A DNA stretch of 64,000 nucleotides from Anthostomella pinea (lineage: Eukaryota; Ascomycota; Sordariomycetes; Xylariales; Xylariaceae): positions 1,178,001 to 1,242,000 of the forward strand of contig CAUWAG010000020.1 in the NCBI GenBank assembly GCA_963556695.1. Reading direction: 5' to 3'. Below the pieces are notes generated by a model. That model made no database searches, was not told the DNA's origin, and was given only the letters and a program-made list of their open reading frames with translations. Position numbers and translations under genes: made by a program. Of this stretch, positions 46,606 to 58,017 are shown one piece after another. Numbering within the stretch: the stretch's first letter is position 1; every line of letters starts with the position of its first letter.

Positions 46606-49453
46606 GATGGCGGTGGACGGGAACTGTCAAGAGTTAGATCACTAGAGAACTTTGGATGCTTTGAAATACTGTGACATCGAGTTGAGGACGAGCGGTATAT
46701 ATACTCAGTACTGCTATTCACTGATCGTACCTAACCTCAGCCTGGTTATGACCGTGCTGGACTGCAATATCCTTCAAGCCGCGGAGGCGGAGGATCCGCA
46801 AGTGCGCTGCAGATGGCTGACAGGGGAGTGATTTCCTAAGCTTGACGTCGGGGCGGGCTGATTAAACTTCCGCCGGCTGTGCTTTTCGTACAGTACCATC
46901 CGAGCCACTCTCTACCGGCGCAGGTGATTCTCCTTACACTTGGCGATGAAAAGACGCCTTAGCTGTGTCTGGGGTGATCCGGGATCAAATGCCTAGGTTA
47001 GGGAGATGCACCACAGTGCGAGCAGACCTCCAGAGAGCTCCAAGATATCCTCACTAGGGATCCGTTACCGTCAGTAGTAAGCCATCATCGAACTCATGTA
47101 TGAGTCGGGCACCATGAGGCGGTGATTATCCTTGTCCTCTGCGGAGTCCAGTCACTCGTGCAGCCCGTTCTGGTCCGTGGGAGGTTTGCCTATGCCTAGC
47201 TCCTTTTACTCGAGAGTCCGCTTCTCCACGCCATGTTGAGATCGTGTAAAAAGGAATGTAATAAGAAGATATAAAGATTGTATAAGTTCACGTCGTTCTT
47301 CCGGTCGAGGAGCTTAATAATAAAATAAACCTTAAAATAAATCGTAAATCGTCGTTTAAAAGCGCCCGTTTTGGATGGATTTCGCAAGAGGGTATGTATA
47401 GAAGAGACTTTACTATACTTCTAGGACTAAAATTCGGTAGTTATAGCACATAAGAATATAAAATTAGACTAATCTTGCATCTAACGTAATGCGAGTCAGT
47501 GTACCTACATCTGTTGCACAGCTCCCAGCGGGGCAAAAGGATCTGTAGCATTGCTGCTAATAGGGTCCATATCTAACAACATCAAGACCGACGGGCTGCT
47601 ACTTGCTTGGGTGTTTTAATGATCACGTGGCTTCAAATGATGCTTGTTGTCCAGACTATAGAAAGACGTTTAACGCCGCGGCGAAATTTTAGAAACGAGA
47701 CATGTAGCAAGGGGCAGAGGAAGAAGCAGAATTTGTTGTAAAGGAACCTTGAGGCTTGTTCCGAACCTCTAAATATTAGCCAAGACGTCTGCCGTAAGAC
47801 CGCATGGTAGAGCAGTTTATTCTAACGAGCTACTTTTGATACTTGTTCCAGAGTATTTGTTCTACCCATGTTGGATACCGCTGAACATTAAGAACTCTGG
47901 TCAAGTGGTGTACGCGGACCTTTGGCAATTCGGTTACCGAGACAAGCAACTGAACTGCTCAATATCAGCTGAAATCTGATGAAGCTATGCCGGTACTAGT
48001 GTGGCTTTAAAATATATTGATAAAGCTTTATGATCCTCAGTGGCACGAATGTGGGCTGTCGTGGCTTGGTCGTTCGAAAGAAACAACATCTAAGATTGGA
48101 TCAAGAGAATACCAAAAAGGACGCACGTATAATCATTGCACACAGAGTGATACATATGAGACTCTACACGATTCCACCCACCTATCGTTGAGTATATGCT
48201 CCTTTAAAGCCAATATTGATGAGGAGCCGCTCAGCAGGGACGTTCGGGACCACCCACATTAACCATCCAGAGCACACAACGACCCCATTGCTCCGATCGT
48301 CCTCGACCAGGCAATACCTATGTGATCCACGACGGATAATGCAAGCGATACTAAGAAATACGAGGGCTAACTACACTGAAGCTATAAAGGGGGGCTTAAC
48401 CGGCAGCTCGTATATGGACGTGAATGAGTACCTCCGAGAAATGGGGAACTGGAGCTTGAATTGCTGGCAGTTATCCCCTCTATGCAGCCAAAGTCCCCGG
48501 AGCCATAGACATGTGTCGAACTGAGCCCTGTCCAGGTTGATCTTTTGCCGGCTTCTAAGGAACCTTTTCGAGAATGAGAGACAGGACCTGTAAGCTGCAA
48601 AAAAAAATACTTGTTAATAGTGAGACTTCTCTTTTGATACTGGTGAAGATATGCCTATCTACTGGCCTCTCAACCGCCTATGCGGCAGAATTTCTTGCTC
48701 TTACTGCTGAACGACGTCGTGGCGAAAACAGGATACCTAGGGGCAGCTCGAATGAAACCGGGGAGTCAAAAGTAGGTATCAGATCATTCGCCAGCAGAAC
48801 ATAGCATACGTCAGTCTCGTAACAGACACCGAAATATTCACAGATCACGAGTACCAAGTGGGCGAAGTCGTAGATGTCTGCGTCTCTTGCGAGGCATGAC
48901 GTTGTGGACTGCCGAGCAGCTGTTGCTGGTCGTGAGGCTCGTTAAAATCATGTTTACCGTAGTATATACACCGCATGCTGCATTGCGCCATACAGCGAAA
49001 AAGATAGGGGTGGACTGAGTGCCCTGTTGTTACATCTAGGTCGCTTTTGCCCTTTTCCGAAACCTTTTTGGAAGTTTTAGATCCCTGATCCAGGCCATTA
49101 TACCTTACTACATTCCCCCACCTGCGTCCCCAGAAATCATCTCAGCTAGGCAGGCTTTTCGTCAACATCCATCTCTAAAGACCTACCAAAAGTCTATCTT
49201 TCCCTGACCCAAGGAGTCCTATCCTCAGTCCGCTCGTTGCCCCGGATATCGTCTCGAGAAACGGTGATCTGCGTCGTCTTCGTAATCCGAGGCTCCTTGC
49301 CACCATCCTTCCGCAAGCGCTCGGTCGATTCCGACGCCCCCACGCGATCCAGGGGTATGCCGTCCTCGTCGATCTGGAGCCAGGCGTCCTGAGACGATGA
49401 GCCGAGCGGATTCTTGCGGTGCGAACGGGTGACTGTGCCGTACGCCAACTTGC
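46606..49453. other. Gene-poor region
   Basis: About 2.8 kb without a recognisable gene. A moderately AT-rich block lies at about 47200-47480. Several short ORFs (48017-48262, 48216-48524, 48574-48804) lack domains. The segment 49194-49510 belongs to the out-of-frame tail of the next gene and is described there. Confidence 0.5.
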
Positions 49454-50757
49454 TCACGTCCTGGCTGCACCGTGGCCGGTCGTCCCCGACGACGAGAGCC
49501 CCAGGGCGCGCTTGAGCTTGCCGATCCATGTGGTTTCCTTCAGCGCCCGCGGCAGTGACGGCATGCAGACCACGAAGAACCCGCAGGTCATCTCGCCGGT
49601 GGCCCAGAGAACGACGGGGCCGATCGCGTAAAACGTGTCGTCGGTGTTGCCGAAGTTGATCGTGGCTGTTAGTCGGAAGATCGAGCAGATGACGGCGCTT
49701 TCGAGGGTTAGCAAGGATCGAGGGGGAAAGGGACTTCTCTATGCTCGGGTCTACGCAAGAGATATGGAGTAGAGTAACCAATGAGACAAGCCCGACTTAC
49801 AGTGCACCGAGACTAAACACAATCGCCACACCTAACCTCTTCTGTATCGACATCCTCAGCTCCCAGATGATCTTCTGTGGCAAAATGAAGATGGCCACAT
49901 CAGAGAACAAGTGTATCGAAGCCGACAGGAGCTGGAGCGTGTTCAGAGGGATGCACGTCTTATCCGCGATAGTGAAATCCCAGATCGCCTGGTGCGGAGT
50001 GCATTGGAAGTTCAGGAGGAAGATGGCGGCGATGCCAAAAGCGCCCTGGAGCCCGACAATGGCCATCGACCCCCACCAGAAGTAGCCTCGCGTGCCGTCG
50101 GGCACGAATATACGGCACCAGCCTAATAAGATGGCAATCTTGACCAGGGCAAGGACGACGGAGTAGAAGACGCCGAAGACGAAGACATACTGGCCCCCGG
50201 CGATGTCAGCCGCGGATACTCCTGAACGGCGAGTCAAATAGGAGGATACTCACGTAGTATCGTAGAATCGTATTCCCCAGGACCAGATCCCAATTGTGAA
50301 CGTAGTAGCCGGGCGAGTAGACGAGAGAGTAAGAGGCCCAAGCGCAACCCCAATAATTCCCCTGTGAATGATACACCGTCAGTCTCCCTGCGCAGGCGGT
50401 AATTGTGCACTGGATCATGAGTCACATAGACCAGGAGGATCAGAACTATAGCAAACACATGAGGTCAGTAGGAGCAGTGGAACAACGTGCACTGCCGCTG
50501 GTGCGGAGACTGAACAATAATCGAAGCCGAGGGAAGCGGAGGAAGAAAAGGGACCAAAGCTTACCGTCCTCGGTATGCAACTTTCTTGTCAAGTAGACAT
50601 TGCTGTAGCCCTGGAGTATGATACAGAGAGTCGAGATGATCATCATGAGTATCAGAGCAACCTGCGCCGTGCCATCGCTGTTTGGCGGGTTATCGAAGTT
50701 CGGAGTGACTCCTGCTGGGGGCGCCAGCGCAGGCCCCGAGAGGTCGATAGACGCCAT
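49454..50757 (-). CDS. PTH11-type rhodopsin-domain integral membrane protein
   Basis: Five exons: 50757-50565, 50445-50426 (20 nt), 50361-50254, 50189-49801, 49697-49454, total 317 residues. Introns use GTAAGC, GTGACT, GTGAGT and GTAAGT donors, and all phases agree. The protein starts MASIDLSGPALAPP and has the fungal rhodopsin-domain pattern: VALILMMIISTLCIILQGYS, GNYWGCAW, SPGYYVHNWDLVLGNTILRYY, VFVFGVFYSVVLALVKIAIL, then AFGIAAIFLLNFQCTPHQA and CIPLNTLQLLSASIHLFSD. Such PTH11-like proteins are putative seven-helix receptors or membrane proteins of filamentous fungi. The ORF stops at 49454, but a different frame continues with a plausible cytoplasmic tail (SKLAYGTVTRSHRKNPLGSS and DEDGIPLDRVGASEST) to 49194, so the C-terminus seems frameshifted. 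Confidence 0.85.
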
Positions 50758-51454
50758 GGCACCGAATAAAAAATGATACCGAGACAGAGAGTAGACAAGT
50801 TTACCCTCTGAAGGATCAGGAGCTAAACGAATAGTTAGATCTGTCCGGCCGATGGAAGATAAAGTACGAAGCTATTGGAGGGTGTACGCCGCGCTGATGG
50901 GAGATGAAATGCAAAATTGTCGAGTGTGCATCATTCTATCCGCCTCCCCTTCGAGCCAGGGTCGTGAAAAGGGGTATGGCTTCGTTCAGGTGGCGGAAGA
51001 CATCCCGCGAAGGATTCTCAAGTTACCCAACGGAACTGCTGATCATGACTCCAGATGTTCGCGGTATCATCTTCAACGCTCGCGTGCTGTGGATTCTGTG
51101 TATCATAACAGGGTTGGCCCCTGAGGCCGGAGAGAAGAAAACCCATTGCATAAGTGGACGATAGGGGCTACCCCTGTTCGAGGATTCGCTTGCAGCCGAG
51201 GCCAGCTATGGATATCTACATATGTCCTATCTTGAAACCTATGGCCTGATTCCTATATTACTCTTGAGAGAATTGCCTTGTTCTCGTCTTGGGCAGAGTG
51301 TTCCTTTTCGAGTATGTAAGCCAACAGACAATGCAGAATGGTATGGTAAGAATTGGTTTCCAAGAAGGGGTAGCACGGGGTTGACCTAACAGTGGTGGTC
51401 ACGACGTTTGACCGACACCCCACACCCCCATTTACAGGTAGGGATGGAGTCTGA
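50758..51454. other. Intergenic region between divergent genes
   Basis: Contains the promoter of the PTH11-type gene. I do not find the missing N-terminus of the acyltransferase here. Confidence 0.55.
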
Positions 51455-51756
51455 GAAATACAGTACAATACAAAACACGTATTGTATTGTATTGTATTGT
51501 ATTGTATTGTATTGTATCGTATGTTTCGCAAACGATACGTACGTTTCCTGGTAGTAACGTAGTAAAAGGTACTTAGTGGTACCACGGACCACCCGGAAAT
51601 TGTCGGCGGTCGGACAAAATTGTCCGCTATTAAGGGTTGACCCCCTGGGTGTGAATTATCAGGGCTTCGAAGATGGTTCCGGAGGTTGTTCCGGCCCGAA
51701 TAATACAATACGGTATAATACGTATTGTACGCGTGTTTTGTATTGTATAGTATTTT
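51455..51756. mobile_element. Foldback/MITE-like repeat
   Basis: A 25-base arm at 51455-51479 is the near-perfect inverse of 51732-51756 (shared core TACAATACAAAACACG). The ~300-bp unit between them has no ORF of note. It contains an ATTGT pentanucleotide repeat next to the left arm and further ATACAATAC-type sequence next to the right arm. No clear target-site duplication is visible. It lies just before the point where the acyltransferase pseudogene becomes recognisable. Confidence 0.6.
51481..51517. repeat. (ATTGT)n pentanucleotide microsatellite
   Basis: Seven ATTGT units in a row followed by a diverged ATCGT, directly beside the left inverted arm of the MITE-like element. Confidence 0.95.
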
Positions 51757-51769
51757 TGGATAAAACACT

Positions 51770-53199
51770 GTGTTCTTCCACCCCTATCCACAGGACGTTA
51801 TTACGATACTGAGCCAGGCCAGGTACATGTGTGGAACGATCGAGCAAGATCCTGAAGGTGGACACTCGTTCGTGAAGAGGAAGGACTTGACTCTGAGGCT
51901 GGTCGTTCAGAAGCTGGATTCGCCTGATGAGGAACACCCGTCTTTGGATGAGCTCGAAAAGGCTCACTTTGCCTGCCAAGCGCTGGGCGATCTTGATCTA
52001 TGGAGTACGTCCTCCCCTGATTCCTGATGGTTCGTCACCGTCGCAGCTCTGGATTGCTTCTATGAGTGTGCTGTCTTGAAAGCTCAAATTGTGAAGATGC
52101 AAGGAGCAGACATCGTTTATTCTCGTTGACTTGAGCGGCAGGCTGACTGGCTGATCCGAACAGGTATCCCAACGATGAGATGGGGTGAGAGACCGGAGGC
52201 CGACCCGAATTGCAGTCCCACTGTCGCAGCGTACCAGATCAACCTCGCACGTGATGGTCTCGTCTTCAGCATGCATTCCCACCATTACGCAAGCGACGTG
52301 ATGAGCTGGAGCAACTTCACCCATCAGCTTGCCGACAACTGCTATGCCATTGCCAACAGCACCCCCTTTCCGCCCTGGGACCCGAAGTGCAACGACGTTG
52401 CTCGATTCACCAGGGATCTGCCCGAAGAGGAGCTCGTCGACGGCCCTCCGATCCCGCAGCGCCACCCAGATCACCCGGAGCAGCAGTGTATCCTTGTCCA
52501 CCTTCCCAAGAGCAAGGCCAACCAGTTGAAAGAGCAGGCTACTCCGAGCGACCCAGCGGCGCAATGGATCTCGACATACGACGGCATGTGTGCCTACATC
52601 TGGCGCCTGCTTTCCAAGGTGCGCGCCCCTTATACCGCCCGGACTTGTCCAAGCCGCTCTGGTGGGCCGAGGCCGTCAACATGCGTCCGCGTATACACAA
52701 CCCGCCGGTGCCGGAGCGCATGCTACGCAACGTCCTCGCGGGCGCCTTCTCCGACACGGCCCCGGTGCCGGCGCCCACGGCCGGCGAGGTCATCTCCGAG
52801 GCGCCGCTGTCCAAGCTGGCCGGCTACATCCGCGCCCTGACCGAGTCGTGCACGGAGCAGCACCTCGAGAACCTCATCGCGGCGATCGCGCCCATCCGCG
52901 ACAAGCGGTCCATCAGCCTGCGCGTCGACGCGCACCCGCCGATGAGCATGTCCGTGACGGACCACCGGTCGGGCGACGTGAGCGGCTTCGACTTCGGCTT
53001 CGCCAGGCCCATCACGTACCGCCACCTCTAGGGCTCGCTGATCACGGCCGGGCTGATCCTGGTCTACGCGCCCATCAGGTCGGGGGCCGACCCGGATGAG
53101 GGCTGCATGTTCACCTTCACCATGGAGAAGGAGCTGGTGCCCAAGCTCCTCGAGGATTCTGAGTGGAACGCGTACTTTGACTATCGGGGCGGGGACTGA
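51770..53199 (+). pseudogene. Acyltransferase (trichothecene 3-O-acetyltransferase-like/BAHD-type), disrupted
   Basis: The first fragment (51770-52004) reads LSQARYMCGTIEQDPEGGHS, the point reached ~70 residues into such enzymes, so the N-terminus is missing. A 159-bp intron (52005-52163) joins it to SIPTMRWGERPEADPNCSPT. The catalytic HxxxD motif is present (HHYASDVMSW). The frame changes near GCGCGCCCC (52621-52629) and continues as LYRPDLSKPLWWAEAVNMR to FDFGFARPITYRHL. It then meets an in-frame TAG at 53029-53031, where TGG (Trp) would fit. The same frame continues with GSLITAGLILVYAPIR to a stop at 53199. Family enzymes acetylate or acylate secondary metabolites. Three defects (missing start, frameshift, nonsense) make this inactive. 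Confidence 0.85.
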
Positions 53200-54242
53200 G
53201 TCGGAGGTTGCGATGCTGGCTGGATAGGAAGTAGTGATTCTAGTCAGATGCAAAATCAATAATTATCTGACGTCCCACGCATGTCCGCTATGATCGCACG
53301 TCTCGGCGAGCTTCGGACAATACCACGTTCGGTGCTTGAACATGACTTCCATGCTGGGCATATTTGACCATCTGGCTCAACTTTAATGACGTTACGCCAA
53401 TCGAGATGGGCGTCAGAATAATGCGGATGATTTACTCCTCAGTTTGGGCTAGGTCTGCTTGATCATGAAAAGTCCCCGAGGTGTCTCCTCTCAATGTCAA
53501 TTCCTCGGTTTGTTCCGGTCTGTGACAAGTCGCACATGATTCACATGCCTCAATTTATACTGGCGAACTTTAAATACTCGTAGTAGCTTCGTCCCTGGTG
53601 ATAGAGGATCTCGAAAGCAGTGTTTAGGGTGCCTCTCCGGCGTTCGGAATCTTGGATGTGTCCAATCCCATGAGAATGGCAACCGGAGTATAAATCCCGA
53701 GCAGGCTTTCGGATCAGATGGTTCTAGAATAGAACCAATTGACAGGTTCTGGAAATATGGAACCATCTCCGCTAGCAAAGTATGCCGATTCTAACTCTAG
53801 GCTAGTAGCACACATTACAACATCCACGTCGGCGCCATGCTCAAGACCAGCTCACTGGCCAGGAGCAGGGATTGAACCATGAACTTTAGTAACCTGTCAA
53901 CCTCTCCATCGACGATTCCTCCCATAAAGCCTAAATCGCTGGCCAGACCTGCATGGCTTATTCCCTGAGTGTGCCTCCGGGCGCACTCAGCCGCCATGGA
54001 TGACATTGGATTTCTCTTTCCTCCTCTGGTCTGGATTCAGAAACCATTGCCCACCAGTCTGATTATCTCCTCCACTGGTTCCTGAAGTTTCTCGAAAAAA
54101 GGATAATATGATCCTGTTCGACCCCAGACATGGCTCGCGCACAGCCGACAGCAGCGGCAGCATGGAACGCGATGTTGCCGACGATCAACGAGGCCTCTTC
54201 GTTCCGGTGTGGTTTAGGAAGCAGCCGATCGGTGACACCGAC
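53200..54242. other. Intergenic region, possible minus-strand fragment
   Basis: A 63-codon minus ORF at 53815-54006 reads plausibly as protein (LASDLGFMGGIVDGEVDRLL, then a hydrophobic stretch), but I can place it in no family and see no partner exons. Otherwise nothing. Confidence 0.4.
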
Positions 54243-55762
54243 ATGAACCTCGGCAGTCTGCTCTTCGGATTCTCTCTGGCCGTCGCCATGTTCGCAGCTG
54301 TGATAGGCGGTGCCCAGACCCTCGGCACGTGGCGACGACGACACCGCTTCACGGCCTACATAGTCATGATCTGGATCGAGTGGATTGCCAGCATGGCAGT
54401 CGCCCTTCTGACATGGTCGTACCTTCGGGGCCATGTGCCATCCAGCTTGTGGACATTTTTCTTCATGGGTGAGTGATGTGTGCTTGAATATTCCATCACT
54501 CGCCCAGTTATTTGCGCTTGGGTAATGGACTGACGCTTTCATCACAGTTTTTCTCGGGCAACTCCAGGTCCAATTCCTTTTACAGATCATTATCAATCGA
54601 ATATCCCTCCTGATCAGTAAGCCGACCCTCAGCCCCCAACGACGACACCTAAGCCGTAGCCCGAGTACCCAGGCCATTGTGGCAGCCCCACGAAGAGGGA
54701 TCGTCGACTGACGTGACGTATCTCAGTTGTACCAGGGAAGGCCGCAAAGCTGAAATGGGGCATTGCCGGTCTCGCCACGGCCGTCGGTATCAGCGTCTTC
54801 TGCATATGGATTCCGGCGCATATGCAGATCAGCGAGCGCTACGTCCACATCAACGAAGTCTGGGACCGTATGGAGAGGTCCATATTTACTATAGTCGACT
54901 GCGGCCTCAGCTTTTACTTCATCTACCTGGTTAGGTCCCATCTCATCAAGAACGGCCTGACAAAGTACAAACGACTCTATCGATACAATTTAGTCATGAT
55001 ATTCGTCTCATTATCGCTAGATGTGAGTCTTGTCCCATGCCATTCACCCCCACGGGCCTGACAAGAGAGCTGGACCTGAACTACGATTCCTCAGCCATCT
55101 TATCGCGCCTGCACAGCCCTTAGCTAACGCAAGACCGCAGGTCGTACTAATAGGACTGATGTACGTATAGAAACATCCCATCCTAAGACCCTAGGCCTTG
55201 TATTCTGAAAGAAGCTTTGTTGTTCCCTTTCCCTCTTCATCTAGAAATTCGCCATACGGGTTTGAAGACAGGATGCTAACGTACACGCAGGTCCTTGCCA
55301 AACCACTTGGTATACATGCAATGCCACCCGGTTACCTACCTGATGAAGCTCGTGATCGAGATGAATATGGCAGATTTGATCGGCAAGGTGGTCAAGGCGT
55401 CGAATCCCATAACCGGACTCGAAAGCAGGGGTTCGCTAATCAACAACCCGACAACAGCAACCTCTCATTTCGCGAACGCAATAGGACTAAGACGCGGGAG
55501 TAGCTTCGGTGAACGGTCCTTTAATCATCGAGCCAACGAATATTACCACAATGTTATGAGACCCAAGCACGCCGCCCGTGTCAACATAGGCGACTATACC
55601 GATAAGCAGCACGCCTTTGATCTCAAACTGGGCTGTATACACTACTGCTCGGATACCGATCCGTCGTCACTAGGTGGTGGAAAACAGAGGGTGATGAGCG
55701 GAAGTGGAAGTGGAAGTGTGGGCACGGATAGCTTATCTATCTCACCAAATCAGTCAGCCTAG
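54243..55762 (+). CDS. Fungal integral membrane protein, seven-helix type, function unknown
   Basis: Five exons: 54243-54468, 54548-54616, 54727-55022, 55141-55160 (20 nt), 55291-55762, giving 360 residues with all phases consistent. The start MNLGSLLFGFSLAVAMFAAV fits the family; in-frame ATGs at 54108 and 54165 would add up to 45 residues. Conserved blocks are MIWIEWIASMAVALLTWSYL, VFLGQLQVQFLLQIIINRIS, ISVFCIWIPAHMQISERYVH and NEVWDRMERSIFTIVD. Later come YLVRSHLIKNGLTKYKRLYRYN and MQCHPVTYLMKLVIEMNMAD. This pattern occurs widely in Pezizomycotina as a putative seven-helix membrane protein of unknown role. The C-terminal tail is hydrophilic with a Ser-Gly repeat. Confidence 0.9.
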
Positions 55763-58017
55763 AGATCTTGAAAAACAGTAATCACCATCCTCCTCGAAAT
55801 GACCAGGCACAGTCATGTCCGCAGTGTAGCGTTACACGTCATCCGAACTGTAATTCCATGCTCGCAAGAGATGTCTTACGCTACTATGCTGTACAACCTG
55901 ATGCTTGCCCTGCCCTACAAGTCAATGACGAGGTCAAAGCGATGTTGCAGATGATTACTTGAGGTACCGTACGCTCTTAGTGCCATATGTTTCGACGGAG
56001 GAAGCAAGCAGTCCTTCTTTTACAACCTGTATCGAAATGACAAGGACAGGCCTCCATTTAGAGGCGTGGAGGCTTTACACCAGTACTTGAAGCAAATCCT
56101 GTTTAGATACGATGGACTGATACCTGATTCCAGGGATGGACTGTACTCGGAAGGATTTACAGGACAGGGCGCATGATTCAGGGTGCATGATTCAGGGTGC
56201 ATGATTCAGGGTGCATGATTCAGGGTGCATGATTCAGGGTGCATGATTCAGGGTGCATGATTCAGGGGTGGTACTTCGTCAGCCCTACAGACGTAGTAGC
56301 ATCCAAAGCTTTCGGCTTGTTATCGTTAGTTGACTGACACGGGCGCACATGGCTCGCTAGTACTGAGTTCTGCCAGTTCGGGGTTCTCTGAAGTATCATT
56401 GTATCTAATAAATTTGAGTCTCTGATTTAGACTACATACACGAGGGACGGCGTCTCTCTCACACCCTTGACAGCTGGTAAATGCCGTTCTTAAATGGGAC
56501 CAACATGTTATGAGACACAGGCTTCCCAAGTGACTCGCCGTTCCTCGATCTTCCATGACTGGTGCTTTGAGTGCACGGTCTCACATGTGTGAGAGGGAGG
56601 CACTAGGAGACGGTTAGCTCTTTTCCCACGACACATGGCGGTGAGTCTATGATTTAAATATGCTTGCTGTGGTACGGTGATACTATTATTCGGGTTCTAA
56701 AGTTCGCATATTCGCTCCTGTCAGATTCCTGCTCCGTTAAGATTGGGTCAATCGACAGCCCCATAACAGGTGCCGAGGCAATAGGCAACCTAGCGGAGCC
56801 ACTGGAGTGCTATCATCTGTGTGAAAGCTGAAAGGTGGTTGAGCTGAGGCTGTCAGGCTGTATCTGCCTTGAAGGATCATTTAGCGACGACTCGACCAGG
56901 CGGTCCCAGGCCGACGAGGATCGCGATGGAGCCTCAACACCGTCCCAAAGGGGTAATCCTTCCTATAGCGCTCTAGTGCTTATGTTGACCCCATGGCGCC
57001 CCATCTGTCGGTCCACGGGTGACGGCGCCCCATGGCCACATCTGTCGGCCGAGGTCATCGTCGCGAGACCCCATTTTCTCCACTCTCGATCAGCCTCAAG
57101 AGTCGACGGCCAACAGCATGCTGTCCATTGGTTACAAATTAGAGGAAGACTAGACGGTCCCCTTTGATGAGTGTTGTTGTGCACCACTTCTCCAAAACTC
57201 AGGTACAGAACTTTCAGATTTTACTGCGCCTCGTGAGATCTGTTGAAGGACCAATCCAAGCCCTATGTCGCAACGTCATACGAGTCGTGATTGGTTTACT
57301 GTGTAGCTCTCTGGAGAAGGTCTATATGGTGTGGCTATCTAGGGGGCATCTGTACTGTACTCTACAAGGTGCACGTGGTGCGCAACAACACTCAAGGGGA
57401 TACATACTCCCGTCGTCTGGGTCTAATGTCGACTTATTATCATTACAGACTACAGTAAGCAACCACCTTACCCCCGGTCCGAGTCTGACGGTGGCCATCA
57501 CACCCAGACAAGTGAGTACTTTCCTTTCTACTGGGCTCTCCTCCAAACCAAGACACTCAGCCCTATAGGAGCGAACACTGCATGGCCTCACCCGTCGATC
57601 AGGATATAATTAGACTCAAAGCGACATTTGTCGCCCACCTTACCCACGTGCCATAGGCTTTTTATTGCCAGGTTGTGCCCCTGCTTGTCTAGCGCCGGCA
57701 ATGAATACCCACCCGACATCATCCCTGGACGATCGCACAGCTAGTCAACTTGACAAAAGTACACTGCTGCCAAGTCCGGATATGAGTGGAAGGAGAGTGG
57801 CTCGGCACCAGCCGAATGACGGGTTGGGCAGATTACAAACCACGTAAGTCGTCTTGACATAGCTTGAAGCAGCAACGCTTGTGCGGGTCATGAGCCACTG
57901 CAGCAACATCGTATATCATGAGGTACCCTTCCACATTCGGCAATAGGTCGGTCTGGCTCATGTCGTCGAGAAACAGGTCCTGAACGAACTCTGTGTATTT
58001 GTCGTCCTCGCGTCCCC
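55763..58017. other. Gene-poor region with a tandem repeat
   Basis: About 2.2 kb with no recognisable gene. It holds a seven-copy 14-bp tandem repeat (56171-56268) and short inverted GGCGCC/CATGG motifs near 56990-57040. The last part must carry the transcription factor gene's promoter. Confidence 0.55.
56171..56268. repeat. Seven-copy 14-bp tandem repeat
   Basis: Seven perfect or near-perfect units of GCATGATTCAGGGT (the last ends GGGG) are arranged head to tail. There are no spacers, so it is a minisatellite and not a CRISPR array. Confidence 0.97.

Noticed and set aside
53815..53935. Possible tRNA on minus (GGTTCAATCCC near 53877)
   Set aside because: A B-box-like element is present, but there is no acceptable A box, the T stem has a mismatch and the acceptor stem does not pair.
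56171..56268. CRISPR-like array
   Set aside because: Units are directly adjacent with no spacers, and the genome is eukaryotic.
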